Counted from the stretch's first letter, positions 1-52,500 are shown. The stretch: 64,000 nt of DNA from Saccopteryx bilineata (GCF_036850765.1 NC_089492.1:100459022-100523021), one strand, 5' to 3'. Numbers and translations: made by a program. The notes: generated by a model from the letters alone, not told the origin.

Positions 1-77
1 TACACAGCTATTATAAATATTGCTCTTACGAGCGTTTTATATATCACCTTATAATTTGCAGTATTAAGAGTACTTAC

Positions 78-39347
<39,270 letters not shown>

Positions 39348-39480
39348 GGCTCGGCTGTCCGCAAAGCCGGGCGCACGTTCCGCGAGAAGGACAGGAGGAG
39401 CACGTGACCTCGGGGTCCCCCGGCGCGGGAGAGACCAAAGGCCGAGAGCGCCACACGTCAGGGGAGACAAAGAGTCGTTT
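39348..39480 (-). promoter_or_regulatory. LRPPRC: LRPPRC 5' UTR and core promoter region
   Basis: The first 130 bp upstream of the start codon are CpG-rich and have no TATA box in the sense direction. They contain a perfect CACGTG E-box (CACGTGAC) at 39401-39408, the class of site bound by USF and MYC/TFE-type factors and common in mitochondrial and housekeeping promoters. The exact transcription start cannot be read from sequence alone. Confidence 0.6.
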
Positions 39481-40249
39481 TAGCTTGGAAGGTGGAAAAT
39501 AAACCTATTTCTCTGAGTAGATATGAGCCCTTTCCCAGGTATAAAGTCAAAGCGTGGATTAGCTTATTATTTAAGGGAGACTCTATTTCCATTTCATGTT
39601 CTTCATCTCGACACGTTCAGTCGCCCCACCCCTATTCAGTTGGTAAAGTCGGAAGAGGTCGACTCCTCCCAGGTTCGCGCCGAGGCTTGCGGGGGGCCAA
39701 CTAACAGAACACGCGAGAAGTATCGAGAAGAGCCGACCGTGAAGATCCCTGAGTGTGGAGCAGTTCTTCGCCGAGGCTAAGGTTGTCGCTGGCGTGCAGT
39801 ATTGGTGCCCAGGGCCGACGGTGCGCTGATAGCGGCGTTCCATAACTTTCAGAGTGGGGCAAGAAAAACGTTGAGGACCTTTGTACTATGTTCGGAGCCT
39901 CTGAGGTTAAATATAAGGTGATTAATATTATTGGGGCAAAGAGATAGTGTAAAGGAATATATAGGTACAACCAACCCTAAGTCCTCAAGCAGTGCCTCGC
40001 TTCATGAAATATATGGAGTCTAGCAAAGGTCGTATAGTTTTAAAGCTGTAACTGAACTCAGTATCTTCCCCTTCCCGCAGTAAATGCACCAGGATTGGAG
40101 GCAAGAGCAATGTGATTACGAGTGTGGAGCTAAATCTGGGGAGGAAACAGGAAGCGCTTGCTGTCACAGGGTTTACAGTCTGGAAAGTTTCCCTGTGCAT
40201 ACGTGGGAAACCCTGACAGGCTTCCACTCCCACATCACCTAGCTGTATC
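39481..40249. other. Region upstream of LRPPRC, possible divergent promoter
   Basis: Moderately CpG-rich just beyond the LRPPRC promoter, with TATAAAG at 39540-39546 on the plus strand. Mammalian CpG promoters often give divergent non-coding transcripts, but no transcript can be proven here. Confidence 0.3.
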
Positions 40250-40440
40250 CTACACATTCTCAGCTGAACGCTCAAGAAATTTCCTCTGGAAGCCCTCCAT
40301 GATTTCCCGTTTGACTGTTTATCCCGCTGGACAGCTCCTTGGGAGCCAGGGACTGTGTGCCTTTTTCACATTCTCAGTGCCAGGCACCCCGTAGGTTGCA
40401 TTAAATATTTACTGAATAAATGTGTGCTTTGAAATTATTA
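40250..40440 (+). mobile_element. L2 LINE 3' end
   Basis: GGAAGCCCTCCATGATTTCC, CCAGGGACTGTGTGCC and AATATTTACTGAATAAATGTG form the typical L2 terminus. Confidence 0.7.
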
Positions 40441-40927
40441 GCTCATCTCTCCTTTGGGAGATGAGGAAAATGAGATCCAAAAAAGGTTCAATAGTTTACT
40501 CTGGGTCATACTATTAGGCGTGAGGAATATAATTTATTCACTCATTCAACACTTTCTGAACACATACTCAAGTGCCAGGCTCTATTTGACATAAGGATAC
40601 AGCAGAGAACAAAACAGATCAAGTCTGGATTCTGACTAAACATTCCAGAGTTTAGTTTGGGAAGACATGAGAACTGTAATGTAAAATAAATCTGGGTGCA
40701 GGGATTGAGGGTGATATGTGAAGCCCGTTCAGAGGGGGAAAGGAGGACAGTGTGGGTATAAGAAAAGAGCAAGGCCATGTGCACAGAGGTTTGAGGTACT
40801 CAGGGACCAGATCATAAAGGGTGTTAGTTAATAGGCCACTGTAAGAACACAGATTTTTATTCAGAATGAGATAGGAAACCATTAGAAAATCTGGTGTGAT
40901 GCTATGATATTAATCCATTTGTATTTT

Positions 40928-41244
40928 TTTGTGTGACAGAGACAGTGAGAGAGACAGAGAGAGGGACAGATAGGGACAGACAGCCAGGAAGAGAGATGAG
41001 AAGCATCAGTTCTTCATTGTGGCTCCTTAATTGTTCATTGATTGCTTTCTCATATGTGCCTTGACCCGGCGGCTACAGCAGAGCGAGTGATCCCTTGCTG
41101 AAGCCAGCGACCATGGGGTCATGTCTACGATCCCACACTCAAGCCAGCAACCCCGCACTCAAGCCGGTGACCTCAGGGTTTCAAACCTGGGTTCTCTGCA
41201 GTCCAGTCCGATGCTCTATCCACTGCACCACTGCCTGGTCAGGC
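40928..41244 (-). mobile_element. SINE form C inside an L2-like remnant
   Basis: Reverse orientation, ending GCCTGGTCAGGC. Duplication AATCCATTTGTATTTTT at about 40912-40928 and 41247-41263. Confidence 0.93.
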
Positions 41245-42189
41245 TGAATCCATTTGTATTTTTAGAGGCTCACTCTGCTGCTGTTTGGAGAGGTGATTTT
41301 AAGGGAATAAAGGTAAATAAAAGTAGGGAGATCAGTGAGGAAACTCTTGCAATAATCCAGACTAGAAATGGTAGTGAGTTGGATTGGCAGGGGGATAGGG
41401 GGAGTGAGATAATGAGAAACAGGTTATCTCTTTGTTTAAATAGTAGAACCAGGATTTACTGATGGATTGATTAGCTGTGGGGTATAAGTCAAGGATGACT
41501 CCAGAATTTTTGGACTGAGAAAAATGGAGATAGCACTGATTTTAAAATTGGGAAGACTGAGGGAAAACATTTAAAAGGTGAAATCAAAAGTGATCTGGAA
41601 TATTAAGCTTGAGGTGCCTGATAGACATTCAAATGTGAGCAGGGAATTGGCTCTATGCATACAAGTTGGAATTCAGAATTGGAGAGACATTTGGAAATCT
41701 ACAGCCTATACCTAATATTTAAAGCCATGGAAATGGATGAAAGTGTCTAGGAAGCAAATATAAATGGGATCCAAGTACTGAGGCTTGTCATATTTCAATA
41801 TTTTGAGGATGTAAAAATGAAAACCCAGCACTAGAAACAGAGATAGAATAGCCAGAGAGATAGGAGGAGGACCAAGAGAAATGGCAGAGTCCCAGATAAC
41901 CGAGGGAACGAAGTCTCTCAAGGAGGGAATTATCAACAACATAAAATCCTGCTGTTAGTTCTCAACATTGACCAGAGGATTTGGCAACTCAGAGGTCCCT
42001 GTTGATGCTGCAAAGAGCCATTTTGATGACGTGTTGAGTCAAAAAGTTGATTTAAGTGAGTTCAACCTGAGGAAGGGGAAGTAGGGACAGGGAGTATAGA
42101 CAAAGCCTTTTGTAGAGCATACAATGAAGGAGGGAGCAGAGAAAGGGGGTGATACCTATTAGAAGGAGGTGTGAAGTCAAAGGTAGATT

Positions 42190-42390
42190 AGTTTTTCCTT
42201 TCAATTTTATTTTGTTGGTTTCAAGTGTACAACTTAGTGGTTCAACAATCATAATCTTTACATAGTATTCCCCTCAATACTTCCAGGACCCCAACATAGT
42301 TATTGCTATATTATAGACTATATTCCCTGTGCTTTGCTTAAATCTCCATGACTATTTTGTAACTACCAATGTGTAGAGATTAGTTTTTTA
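42190..42390 (-). mobile_element. L1-type LINE fragment
   Basis: TTGGTTTCAAGTGTACAACT, then TGCTATATTATAGACTATATT, the antisense pattern of old L1 elements. Embedded in the L2-like region. Confidence 0.5.
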
Positions 42391-42504
42391 AGATGAAAGA
42401 AATAATAGTGCTTTTGATGCTGATGGGAATTATCTATACGTAGCTATTTAATTTAACTTAAATTAAATTTTAACAATTTAAAAATTCAATTTCTCAGTTA
42501 ATTT

Positions 42505-42840
42505 TTTAAAATTATATGAAAGGCAGGGAGGCAGACAGACAGACTCCTGCATGTTCCTCAACTGGAATCCACCCAGCAAGCCCCCTATGTGGAGATGCTC
42601 CGCCCATCTGGGGCCGCTGCTTCATTGCTTGGCAACTGAGGTGAGGTCATGGAGCCATCCTTAGCACCCAGCGCCAATGTGCTCAAACCAATCAAGCCAT
42701 GGCTGTAGGAGGAGAAGAGAGGGGATGTAGAAGGGTGGAAAAGCAGATGGTTACTTCTTCTTTGTGCCCTAACTGGGAATCAAACCTGGGACTTCCACAC
42801 ACCAGGCAGACATTCTACTGCTGAGCCAACTAGCCAGGGC
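42505..42840 (-). mobile_element. SINE form A (old)
   Basis: Reverse orientation, ending CTAGCCAGGGC. CTCAGTT on both sides suggests the duplication. Inserted in old LINE sequence. Confidence 0.9.
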
Positions 42841-43259
42841 CTCAGTTCCTCAGTTATTAACCACATTTCAAGTACTCAATGGCCACCAGTAGCTAGAAGC
42901 TGCCATGTTGGACAGCATAGACAGGAAATTTCCATCATTGTAAAAAGTTCTATTTTTCAGTGCTACAGAAGGGAGTGAAAAATTGATAATGCCTGAGAGA
43001 AAGAATACGCTGAGGGGATGGGATCTGGTACAACAGTGAAGGGGTTGACTTTAGATAAGAATCCAGACAGTGCAGCCATTGTCCCAGAAGGAAAGACAAG
43101 GCACATAGTTACAGATGCAATAAGGCTGGTAGAAGCAGTGATGAGAATGAATAGATGATCTCTTCTAATTGCTTCTGTCCCCAAAACCTTTAACCTTCAA
43201 CCAACATTCTATTGTTTCTGTACCAAGATACCTGTAGAAGTAGGAAACATCTATTGAAA

Positions 43260-43560
43260 TTTGTCTAGGCAGTCATTTATTCATTCATGAATGTATTCAC
43301 TATTATTGAACACCTAAGAGTTTCCAAGCAGCAAGTTCAGTGCTAGAAAAAATGAGATGAGCAAAAGGAGGAGCATTCCTTACAGTATCAGAAGGCAAGG
43401 CAGATATTAATCAAATAATTACACTATTATGTAAATGAATTATACATTGAAACAGTTCTGAGAAAAAGAAACATGTTTCCATCAGAGAGTATGCCTCACC
43501 GGAAGTCAAAAAGGTTTCCAGGGAAAGTATCCTTAGATTGAGATTGGAAGGAAGAATAGT
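43260..43560 (-). mobile_element. L2 LINE 3' end
   Basis: TCATTTATTCATTCATGAATG, then ATTGAACACCTAAGAGTTTCC and GGTTTCCAGGGAAAGTATCC, antisense L2 terminus. Confidence 0.6.
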
Positions 43561-43972
43561 TGTTAACACATGCAAGGTACATACACGTGTGTGTGTCTGT
43601 GTGTTTCATATGTGTGTGTAAAAGAGCAGGAGTCACATTTGCTTGTTTTTCAGTGCAGACTTCCCAAATTCTTAGATTTCTTTAGATCCCAGAAGCTGTG
43701 ACAAAGTAGAAGAGAAGTTCAAGCTCATCATCCTTGGTTTCTCCCTAAGCTTACTCTGAATTATGAAATGGATTCAAGCATTGGCTAGAAAAATTAGGTA
43801 ACCTGCCTGTCCCATTGAACAGTATGACTTCTTAACAGAATCTCATTCAGAAGAACAGTTTAGGAGCTAGATTTTGCAAAAGTACTTAATTGTTTGTTTG
43901 TTTTTTGTGATACCTACCCCTTCCTCTCAGGATTTTTTTTTTTTTTTGGAATATTAGTTAAAATAAAGTACT

Positions 43973-44140
43973 GCCTGACTTGTGGTGGTGCAGTGAATAA
44001 AGCATCAACCTGGAATGCTGAGGTTGCTGGTTCAAAACCCTGGGCGTGCCTGGTCAAGGCACAGATGGGAGTTGATTCTTCCTGCTCCTCCCCTCCTTCT
44101 CTCTCTCTCTTTCTTGCCTCTCTCTTTAAAAATGAATAAG
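43973..44140 (+). mobile_element. SINE form B
   Basis: Head GCCTGACTTGTGGTGGTGC, tail TTTAAAAATGAATAAG. Confidence 0.92.
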
Positions 44141-44598
44141 TAAAATCTGAAAGAAATCATATAATAAATTGATTTTAAAGAAAGTAAAGTACCATACTTA
44201 CAGTAGGCATTTAGGAAGCTCTGAAAAATAATATAGCTACAATTATTATTGTTGTTGCTTTACATGATCAAGTCTAAACCTTAAGAATTTAGGTTCTCCA
44301 GTCTCTCCTTGGGGTCTGATATTTGACACCAACATCTTCACTGCCTATTAAGCCATAGCTAGTGTGTCAAACTCCTAACTCAGTTTATTCAATTGTTACT
44401 GTTTCATGTAAGCTAAATACAGAGCAAGTTACATCCCAGGGCAAAGAAGTTATGCATCCTAGACTCAGTGATCTTAATTTATAGAGAGGATAATATGCAT
44501 GCTATTCTTTACAGATAATCATTACATAAGGCAATAATTACATTTGTCAAAGAGGAGGCAAACCAATGACAGCTGAGCAGATAACAGAAGCAGTTCCC

Positions 44599-44953
44599 AA
44601 CTGACCAGGCAGTGGCGCAGTGGATAGAGCATCGAATTGGGATGCAGAGAACCTAAGTTTGAAACCCCGAGGTCGCTGGCTTGAGCAAGGGGTCATAGAC
44701 ATGACCCCATGGTTGCTGGCTTGAGCCCAAAGGTTGCTGGCTTGAGCAAGGGGTCAGACCCTCTGCTGTAGCCCCCCAGTCAAGGCACATATGAGAAAGC
44801 AATCAATGAACAACTAAGGAGCCGCAACAGAGAACTGATGCTTCTCATCTCTCTCCTTTCCTGTCTGTCCCTATCTGTCCCTCTCTCTGTTTCTCTGTCT
44901 CAATCACATACACATTAAAAAAAAAATAAAAATAAAAATAAGAAAAAGGAAAA
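44599..44953 (+). mobile_element. SINE form C
   Basis: Head AACTGACCAGGCAGTGGCGC, several GGCTTGAGC units, A-rich tail. AGAAGCAGTTCC and AGAAGTTCC at the two sides look like the duplication. Confidence 0.92.
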
Positions 44954-46220
44954 AGAAGTTCCTGTGGTAGAATGACATTTCAGCCCCTGGAGGCTAGGAA
45001 GATGTGAAATGATAGACATGGTGGCGAAGGGAGTTCTAAGCACAGGGGTCAGAGGACAAAAGTAGAGAGCTCTCTTTCCTGTACATACGTCCCTCCTTAA
45101 ACCACTGGAAGTGTTTTTGGACCCAGAAGCCTGTAACCAATGGCTTTCACAATTCTGTGATTGTGACCAATGATAAAAAAAATTATAAATGCCATAAATA
45201 TACACATACAAAAATCAGTTTCATAAAACAGTGAGCCTTATTTTACATGTTATGCACTTGAGTATTTACTAAACTAATTTCTTCTATTTCATTTTTTTAA
45301 ATGCTGATTGATTTTAATTTGAACGAACAAGCTATAAGAGGACATTTTTAGACACTTGAGGTATATTGCTCAATACCAAGAATTATTGCTAACTTTTTTT
45401 GTACAATAGTGGGTTTTGTGGTTATGTAAGAAAATATACTTTTTAGAGATACGTGGTGGCAAATGTAGAAGTAAATTAACTTGCTGTCTGAAATCTTCTT
45501 TAAGACACTTCACCAAAGAATGAAAGAACAAAATGATATAAGAAGCAAATATGACAATATCTTGATAATCAGTGAATCAAGCTGATATCTGTATAGGAGT
45601 TCATTTTACTGTTTCCTCAACTTAGTATGTATTTTCAAATATTCACAAAGGAAAAGGTCTTAAATGCTGGTTGCATTTTGAATTTACTATTCATTAGTAC
45701 ACATGACTTGGAGTTTGAAAAACATTAAACTCAATCATGTCCAATGAGCAGATAAACATACCAGTCTAGACCCCTGAGAGCTGGAGACCTGTTTATGGGA
45801 ACAACATGATTGATTCCCTTTTCTAGTAAATAGTTGCCTGAACATCAAAATTTACTGTTGTTGCTAAATCATTTTACATAAAACATGAAATATCTGAGAT
45901 TGTGGCCATTACAACCTAAGATAGCAATTTTTTATCTCATGGCACAGAAAATAATTACTAAAATTCTGCAGCACACCAAAAAATATATTTTTGCTAATCT
46001 GACTAAAAAAAAGTATAATTGTGATTCATTCACACCAGATGGCTACTGTCATTTTTTTGACAGTCTCAGAGAGAAGAGTTCAGTTCCCCTGACTAAATAG
46101 TCAGGTATTATGTTTTAAAAATTCTTGCAGTACACCAGAGTATCTCTGTTGGTACTGAAAATCGCTTATCTAAGATAAAGATTTTCATTTAAGACCAATT
46201 TAAAAATTATTTTTTTTTAG
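44954..46220. other. Intergenic stretch with no recognised element
   Basis: AT-rich, no recognisable repeats or ORFs of interest. The same holds for 46601-48040. Confidence 0.4.
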
Positions 46221-46600
46221 GCCCTGGCCAGTTGGCTCAGTGGTAGAGCATCAGCCAGGCATGTGAAAGTTCCAGATTTGATTTCCGGCCAGGGCACACA
46301 GGAGAAGCACCCATCTGCTTCTCCACCCTTCCCCTATACTTTCTCTTTATTTCTCCTTTTCTACGCCGCAGCCAAGGCTCCATTGGAGCAAAGTTGGCCC
46401 CGGTGTTAAGGATGGCTCCATGGCCTCCATTCGTCTCAGGTGCTAGAATGGCTCCAGTTGCAACGAAGCAATGGCCCAGATGGGCAGAGCATTGCCCCCT
46501 GATGGGCGAGCCATGTGGATCCTGGTTGGGCGCATGTGGGAGTCTGTCTCTCTGCCTCCCCGCTTCTCACTTCAGAAAAAAATACAAATAAATAAAATTT
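46221..46600 (+). mobile_element. SINE form A
   Basis: Head GCCCTGGCCAGTTGGCTCAG, body with GGGCAGAGCATTGCCCCC, tail with AAATAAATAAAATTTT. Confidence 0.93.
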
Positions 46601-48580
46601 TAAAAGAGAAAAACCAAAAAAGAAAGAAAGACATTATCTTCAAAATTCTGAGCTGAAAGGATGGTATTGAACACTTTGGGAAATTTACAAGGCAGAGGAC
46701 ATTAATCTCCTGTCACTTTGGTCAATTAATCTTTTGGGGGGAGGAGGGAAGCATCCTAACAGTTTATGATGAATCACAAAGGATCAGAAATTAGAACTGA
46801 TCACTTATAATTACTTGTCAGCCTTTTTGGAGTCTCCTCCAATTGTCTCACAAATACATTCAAAATAGTGTGAGCAAAGAACCAAGTGATTGCCTTGAGT
46901 TTAAAAGCCTATTTTGCTTAAAAAGTCTTAACATTTTAAGCAGCAGACTTAATCTTTAGCTATGATTGTATTTTCTCTTAAGGCATCTTGTCTGATGGCT
47001 TCTTCCATCTCTGACATCTTTTATATCCAGATTTATTCATGCATGTAATTCCCAATTATTCAAAAATATCCTGCTTAGACCTTTATTTGCACACAGACCC
47101 AAGATTTTCATTCTAAGTGGATATCCAATTTGTTACTCTTACACCCTTCAGCAACACTTCTGTCAAACAGTAATTCTTTCATAAGCCTACAAACCAGGAA
47201 GACAGATGCAGGGTCATTTACTATAAGAAAGTAACCAGCACTGGCAACAAGGGGTTGTTGCTGATATTTTCCCAGTGTTACTATGTGTGAAGGCTGAAAG
47301 TTTATGTGTTTCCCACAGGGCAGATAGTGTCAAAATAAATCAATATAGAATAGTAGTCAAACATAACTGGCATTTCAATGTACTATACAACTGAGTCCCT
47401 TCAAGACAGAAAACAGTTATAGTCCTTGTAACAGCTAAATATAAACTTTAGCAAGTCTTACTAACAGTCAGTTAATTCTTAAATATGATGTAAGTCTCTT
47501 AAACTTCCTGGTTAATTAAATTTGTGTTTGTTTTGTTTCTAAGGAACTAGAAAATATATTTAGTGTCTCTGAGCAATAAGTAATGTGGAATTTCTGTTTT
47601 AGCTTGTGTCTATCTAGGGGCTGAAAATTTATCTTTTGAAAGTTGGACACATATATAACTTGCCTTCTGATCATTTCAATTTAATTTAGAGAGGGAGACT
47701 AATAGAGTTTACTTGGGTTTAGGAAAGACTATACGGATTTTTCATTGGATTAAGTTGCATAGACACAGAAATGGCTGTTCTTGGCTGTCTATTTGCTTTC
47801 TGGACCTGACTGGGAGGAATGCAAATCACCTAGTAACACGGTACACAGAGCAGGATGTGGGAATAATGTGTGTCTTTGGGTTGTCTCCCACTGGAGAGTA
47901 AATGGTATGCTTTCAGGTGGGTGTGGAACAGTTGAATTATATTAGATTAAAGTACTTTTTGAATTATATATGGGAAGAAAGGTGTATTTATTGCTGCATG
48001 AGAGAAGGGTTAGACTGTGTCAGCATTTTTATTTTTGTTTCCACAGTTACTGCTACATACATACTTGTGATTTCCAATATCACCCTCTGCTTATGGACAC
48101 AGAAATCAGCATGTGACCCAGGCCTGACCTATAAGAGAATCCCATCCTTTTGGCTAGAATGATTGTTTTGGGTACCCAAACTAAGGCAATTGGAATAATT
48201 CATTGGATTTACTAACTGCAGCTAGTAAGGCATGTCATATCTTAGAGTCATCAGCCATGAAAAAAAAATGTGAATCAGTACTTGCTGCTGGCCATCCTTC
48301 CTGCCAACCAAAGACACCTGCATGCAGTAGGAGAGAATGAGCACATCACGTAAAGAAGCAGAGCCAAGGACTGGAGAGAGGCCTGATGACTTCATTGGGG
48401 TTTCTAGCCAGTTGTGCTAAAGCCAGATTTACACCCAGCCTTCCCAGTCACAGGAGCCAATAGGTTTTTTGCTTCCTCTAAACATAAAGAAGTATAAATT
48501 TTTATTATTAATTGAATGTTTTCATTTTCTGTGTTCACATTTTTTTTATAATTTTGTTACTATAATTTCATTACATTTTT

Positions 48581-48954
48581 ATTTGATTTGATTTGTATTT
48601 TTCCAAAGTTAGAAGCAGGGAGGCAGTCAGACAGACTCCCGCATGCGCCTGACCAGGATCCACACAGTATGGCTAACAGGGGGCGATGCTCTGCCCATCT
48701 GTGGCATTGATCCATTGCTGCCAGAGCCAATCTAGTGCCTGAGGCGGAGGCCGTGGAGCCATCCTCAGTGCCCGGGCCTACTTTGCTCCAATGGAGCCTC
48801 GGCTGTGGGAGGGGAAGAGAGAGACAGAGAGGAAGGAGAGGGGGAGGGGTGGAGAAGCAGATGGGCGCCTCTCTTGTGTGCCCTGGCTGGGAATCAAACC
48901 AGGGACTTCCACACACCTGGCCGATGATCTACCGCTGAACCAACTGGCCAGGGC
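48581..48954 (-). mobile_element. SINE form A
   Basis: Reverse orientation. Duplication TAATTTCATTACATTTTT / TAATTTCACTACATTTTT at about 48562-48580 and 48955-48973. Confidence 0.94.
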
Positions 48955-49369
48955 TTAATTTCACTACATTTTTAAAAAATAATGCACTCGAAATGCTGAA
49001 GGATTAAAATACAGCCCAACTGTACTCCAAAGTTTCAACAAAAGGGAACAAGTTAAGGATAACGGAAATTTTTAAAAAATTTAAAAATGTCAGATATACT
49101 CCAAATTGAAACTAACACACCAAAAATATTCCTCAGCAAAATAGTTCAAGAGGTTGAGGAGAAACACCCTAGGCAAAGGTGAAATGCCGGCTTGGAAATA
49201 AGACTTTAAAAGAAAAAAATCTTACTTAATTCTACACAGCATGCTACCACTATCTTCTCAAATATAATTTACTACTTGAGGGGGCTTAGTTTCCTCAACT
49301 TCTACAGATCCTCTGACACATAGATTTTGCATTAACTCCCCAGGTGATTCTGATGCACACCTAATTATA

Positions 49370-49560
49370 AATATACTGAGTGAACTGCATAAGTTAACTC
49401 TTTTAACTGTCACAATGGTTCTATAAGGTGGATTCTATTACATTTTATAAATAAGGAAACTGAGGCACAGAAAGGCACACAGCTAATAAATGGTTGAGCC
49501 AGGTTGACACCCGGACAGGCTGGTTCCAGCACCAGGGTATTTAACCACCACCCTGTACTG
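49370..49560 (+). mobile_element. MIR SINE, with a MER5-like piece just before it
   Basis: TAAGGAAACTGAGGCACAGA, CACAGCTAATAAATGG and CACCCGGACAGGCTGGTTCC are MIR words. At 49290-49360 CTCCCCAGGTGATTCTGATG is a MER5-type fragment. Confidence 0.78.
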
Positions 49561-49689
49561 TTTTAAAGGAACAGCCTTGATGCAGGAGTGCAGTAATAAC
49601 AACGACAATTGCAGGCAGGCCAGTAGAAGACATGTTTGGGGTCTTTTGCCACTAGGCCTACAGGAACCCTCCCACCTCAGCTATAATGC

Positions 49690-50040
49690 CAATGGCTGGG
49701 GCCAAGTAGGTTCTCGTTGAATTCGGGCAGACAGTAGAGAAACTGAGGAGCTGGACAGCATAGGGCCAGCCCTGTTTATTGGAGGCTCACAAGGACAGGC
49801 AAGTGAATAAACAAACAAGGAAAAGGGCTAATAAACAAAGGAAAGCCTGCTTTTCGCAGTGAATGGCAAAGGAGCGGGAAAACTACACCTTGCAGTGGCG
49901 GGAGAGCGATCTGGGAGAACCACCCCCAAGGAAAAGCACCGTAGTCTTCCATAGACCACGCACACAGGGCGCGTCCACGTGCTCAGGCACTATGTAGCAG
50001 TGAGCAAGGCTAACACAGATGCTTTGCCCCCATCAGCCAA
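49690..50040 (-). mobile_element. LTR-like segment (endogenous retrovirus relic)
   Basis: Shares the word order AGGTTCTCGTTGAATTCGG, CAGACAGTAGAGAAACTG and TTTATTGGAGGCTCACAAGG with the segment at 52520-53030. On the minus strand it has an AATAAA ahead of a short U5-like end, as in a retroviral LTR. No viral coding sequence was seen around it. Confidence 0.45.
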
Positions 50041-52122
50041 CACTGATTTCTCTCATTTCTGGAATTCTTATATTCTATTTAACATCAGAATTGGACGTTT
50101 TGGCATTTAATTCCATCCCCTTTCATTTTATTAGTCTTGCCTTCTGAACTGTATCAGAAATTGAGGACTCATGTTCCATTTTACTTCTCCCTTTGTATGT
50201 ATCAATAGAACCTGGGGCAGGGCCCTGTTGAGTTATTTGTTGAGCACGTTTGAAAGTGCCAAATTGACTTTAAAAATCTGTTACTTGTGAATTTTAGATT
50301 CATTTAAGGACTGAATTCATGAGGTTGTCATTACATTTTATCAGTTCCTACTCCAGATGCAGTTTCAGATGTTTAACCAGGGATTCCTTCCTTCAGTCAC
50401 ATCCGAAGATACCCTTTTGCTGCTCTGCACTACTCAAAGCCCACATTTATTTTGCTAATCATATTGGTGTAAGAACAATCCCTTCTTGTAGCTGAGAGCA
50501 GCAGTCCTTGAAAGACTTTCCTCTTGAGAAAACTTCCAACAAGCCTCTCCCCTTTGTTGTTAATTTCCTAGAAATGTCCATGCTGGGACAAAATTACTTT
50601 ATCCAGATGCCAGTGATTGAAAAGACATTCTAAATATCTGCCGACGGTAAATCAGAAAACTTGTCTGGAAATCCATTTGTTGAGCTTGTAAATGTTCAGA
50701 GAAAGAGTAGTTTATCAAGTACTGCTAAAATAAGGTTGGTATTTGGAAATGCTGTTGGCTTGACTGCATTGAATGATAAGTTGAATCATTGCTAACAAGC
50801 TCTGGGAGGTTTTCTGTGATTGTTTGATTCAGCTTTACTGACTACAGTGCCCACAGCAACTCTGGCAATGATTCCCCTAATGGCACGAAGGGGCTGCCCA
50901 GCTGCAGAAATTCATGACCGCTGCATTTGCCTGCAGAGTTTGGAAAGATCTAAGGTCTTTGGAGACGAGAAATGTGTTTTTTCCTTGTCTTAACTGGCAA
51001 TATGAGCCTCTGGCATTTCAAAGTGCAAGTCATTAGTGTCCACTGGGGTGATGTTCATCTGTCTGTGTTTCAGTCTCAGGACATTTTCCAGTTGCTTCTG
51101 CCACAACAATCTCTGCCATGTCAGTGCCTCTGATGCCCCTTGTGAATTCCAGAAGCTCTGCAGGGCCAGCAGGACTCTCAAAACCGATTGCTAACCAATC
51201 CTCTTTCTCCTCCATCTTTCAGTCATCTTTAATGAAAGTCTCAAAGCTTGTTGAAAAGGTGGGGCTTCTGTTTGACATTTTCAAATTTGAGCTGAGAGCA
51301 ACCTGGGTTTTTGTTTTTGTTTTAAATTCTCAGGAGAAAGGAGGCTTTCTTTTATTTTGAATTCACAGCTTGAGTCATGCAGTCTGGAGAACTTAAGCTG
51401 ATGTTGATCACATTCAGGAGAAATATGAGACTAGAGGAGGGAGAGAGGGAAATGTGAGAATTGGCAGAAAGCAACAAAAACAAGGCCTTTGAATGGTTGG
51501 AAGGGGCTCAGCAAAACTAGAGGCTTCAGGTGATACTTGAAAGGGGTGTGAAGGCTCAGACTTGTCAGGACATTCTATCTTCCTTCATCTTCCTGGAATG
51601 ACTAAACTGAACCCCCTGCTGTCTGAGCTATGGTTTGGTGGAGGGCCAAGGGGGTATGGGTGTTCTTTCATCAGATTGTTCCAGACTTCCCAGTGTGCTC
51701 ATATGACATGGAGCCAAACCATACCAAAGAGCTAGTTGACAATTGTTAAGAGCCTTGGCCTTTTATTTAATCATCAGAAAAACCGTAGCTTGTAGGTGCT
51801 GGTAAAGTGCCAGATTAATTATTCAGAAACAAGTGCCTGGGAGTGAACCAAGTGTTGTCTCATTAGCATGCAGTGTCCATGCTGGTGTCTGGTTAGAAAG
51901 CCACAGAGACTGCAGGAGGGGTAGGTGGGAGGGAACCAGGGGAAAATAAAATTAACTTTCCCTATATTGTGCTGCAAAATCTCGTACTAATAGAACGCTA
52001 CCCTCCCCAAAATAGAATACTCTCCAGTAGTGTGCCCTGGCCCAGGCCCTGTTTTGGAATGTGCAAGACAGTTATTCTACCTGCTTCCTGCATCTGTGCC
52101 CATAAACTTGCCCTTCTTTCCT
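50041..52122. other. Intergenic, non-repetitive, moderate-GC interval
   Basis: About 2 kb without SINE, LINE or transposon signals, holding short open frames on both strands at 50990-51360 that match nothing I know. Could be ordinary unique DNA or a regulatory element. Confidence 0.4.
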
Positions 52123-52130
52123 CTTATAAT

Positions 52131-52500
52131 AAGGTGACCAACTTTTTTACAATGAAAAGGAGGACAAAAATAAATAGAGGAAAACAATATTGTAAATAAA
52201 GGAAACATTTTATTCATTGCAATAGTAATACACTATACCTGTATTTTATATCATATGTAATTATGCTTACATGTCTATTAATTTTTAATAATAATTGTAA
52301 GAAAAAAAGTACTTATTTAGATACAGATACATCACATCACATGCAATGGATCGACTCTGCATCCATCGAATATGGACATTTACAGATTAGTCTTCCAATA
52401 TCAAAAAGGAGGACATGTAGGAGGACCCTTTTTGAGGAGGGAGGATGGAACTTACAAAAGAAGGACTGTCCTCCCTAAAAGAGGACAATTGGTCACCTTA
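52131..52500. mobile_element. Non-autonomous hAT-type transposon, complete, 370 bp
   Basis: Left end AAGGTGACCAAC and right end ATTGGTCACCTTA are inverted repeats. The 8-bp CTTATAAT is perfectly duplicated at 52123-52130 and 52501-52508. The interior has AGGAGGACA words near both ends. No coding region. I could not assign a named family. Confidence 0.82.

Larger units (their letters stand above)
40535..43200 (-). mobile_element. Long L2-like LINE remnant, interrupted by SINEs
   Basis: A near-continuous old LINE on the minus strand. The plus strand shows, in order, AAGTGCCAGGCTCTATTTGA, CCAGATCATAAAGGGTGTTAG, CTCACTCTGCTGCTGTTTGG, CAATAATCCAGACTAGAAAT, CAAGGATGACTCCAGAATTT and TTTAAAGCCATGGAAATGGA, all words I associate with the antisense of an ancient L2/CR1-type element. 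SINEs at 40928-41244 and 42505-42840 and an L1 piece interrupt it. Family assignment is by eye. Confidence 0.55.

Noticed and set aside
39348..39470. N-terminal extension of LRPPRC exon 1 by 41 codons
   Set aside because: Only an open frame through the promoter; the conserved protein starts at 39347 in a strong initiation context.
50990..51215. 60-63 codon minus-strand ORFs as a small gene
   Set aside because: Two overlapping frames, no recognisable domain and no transcript evidence.
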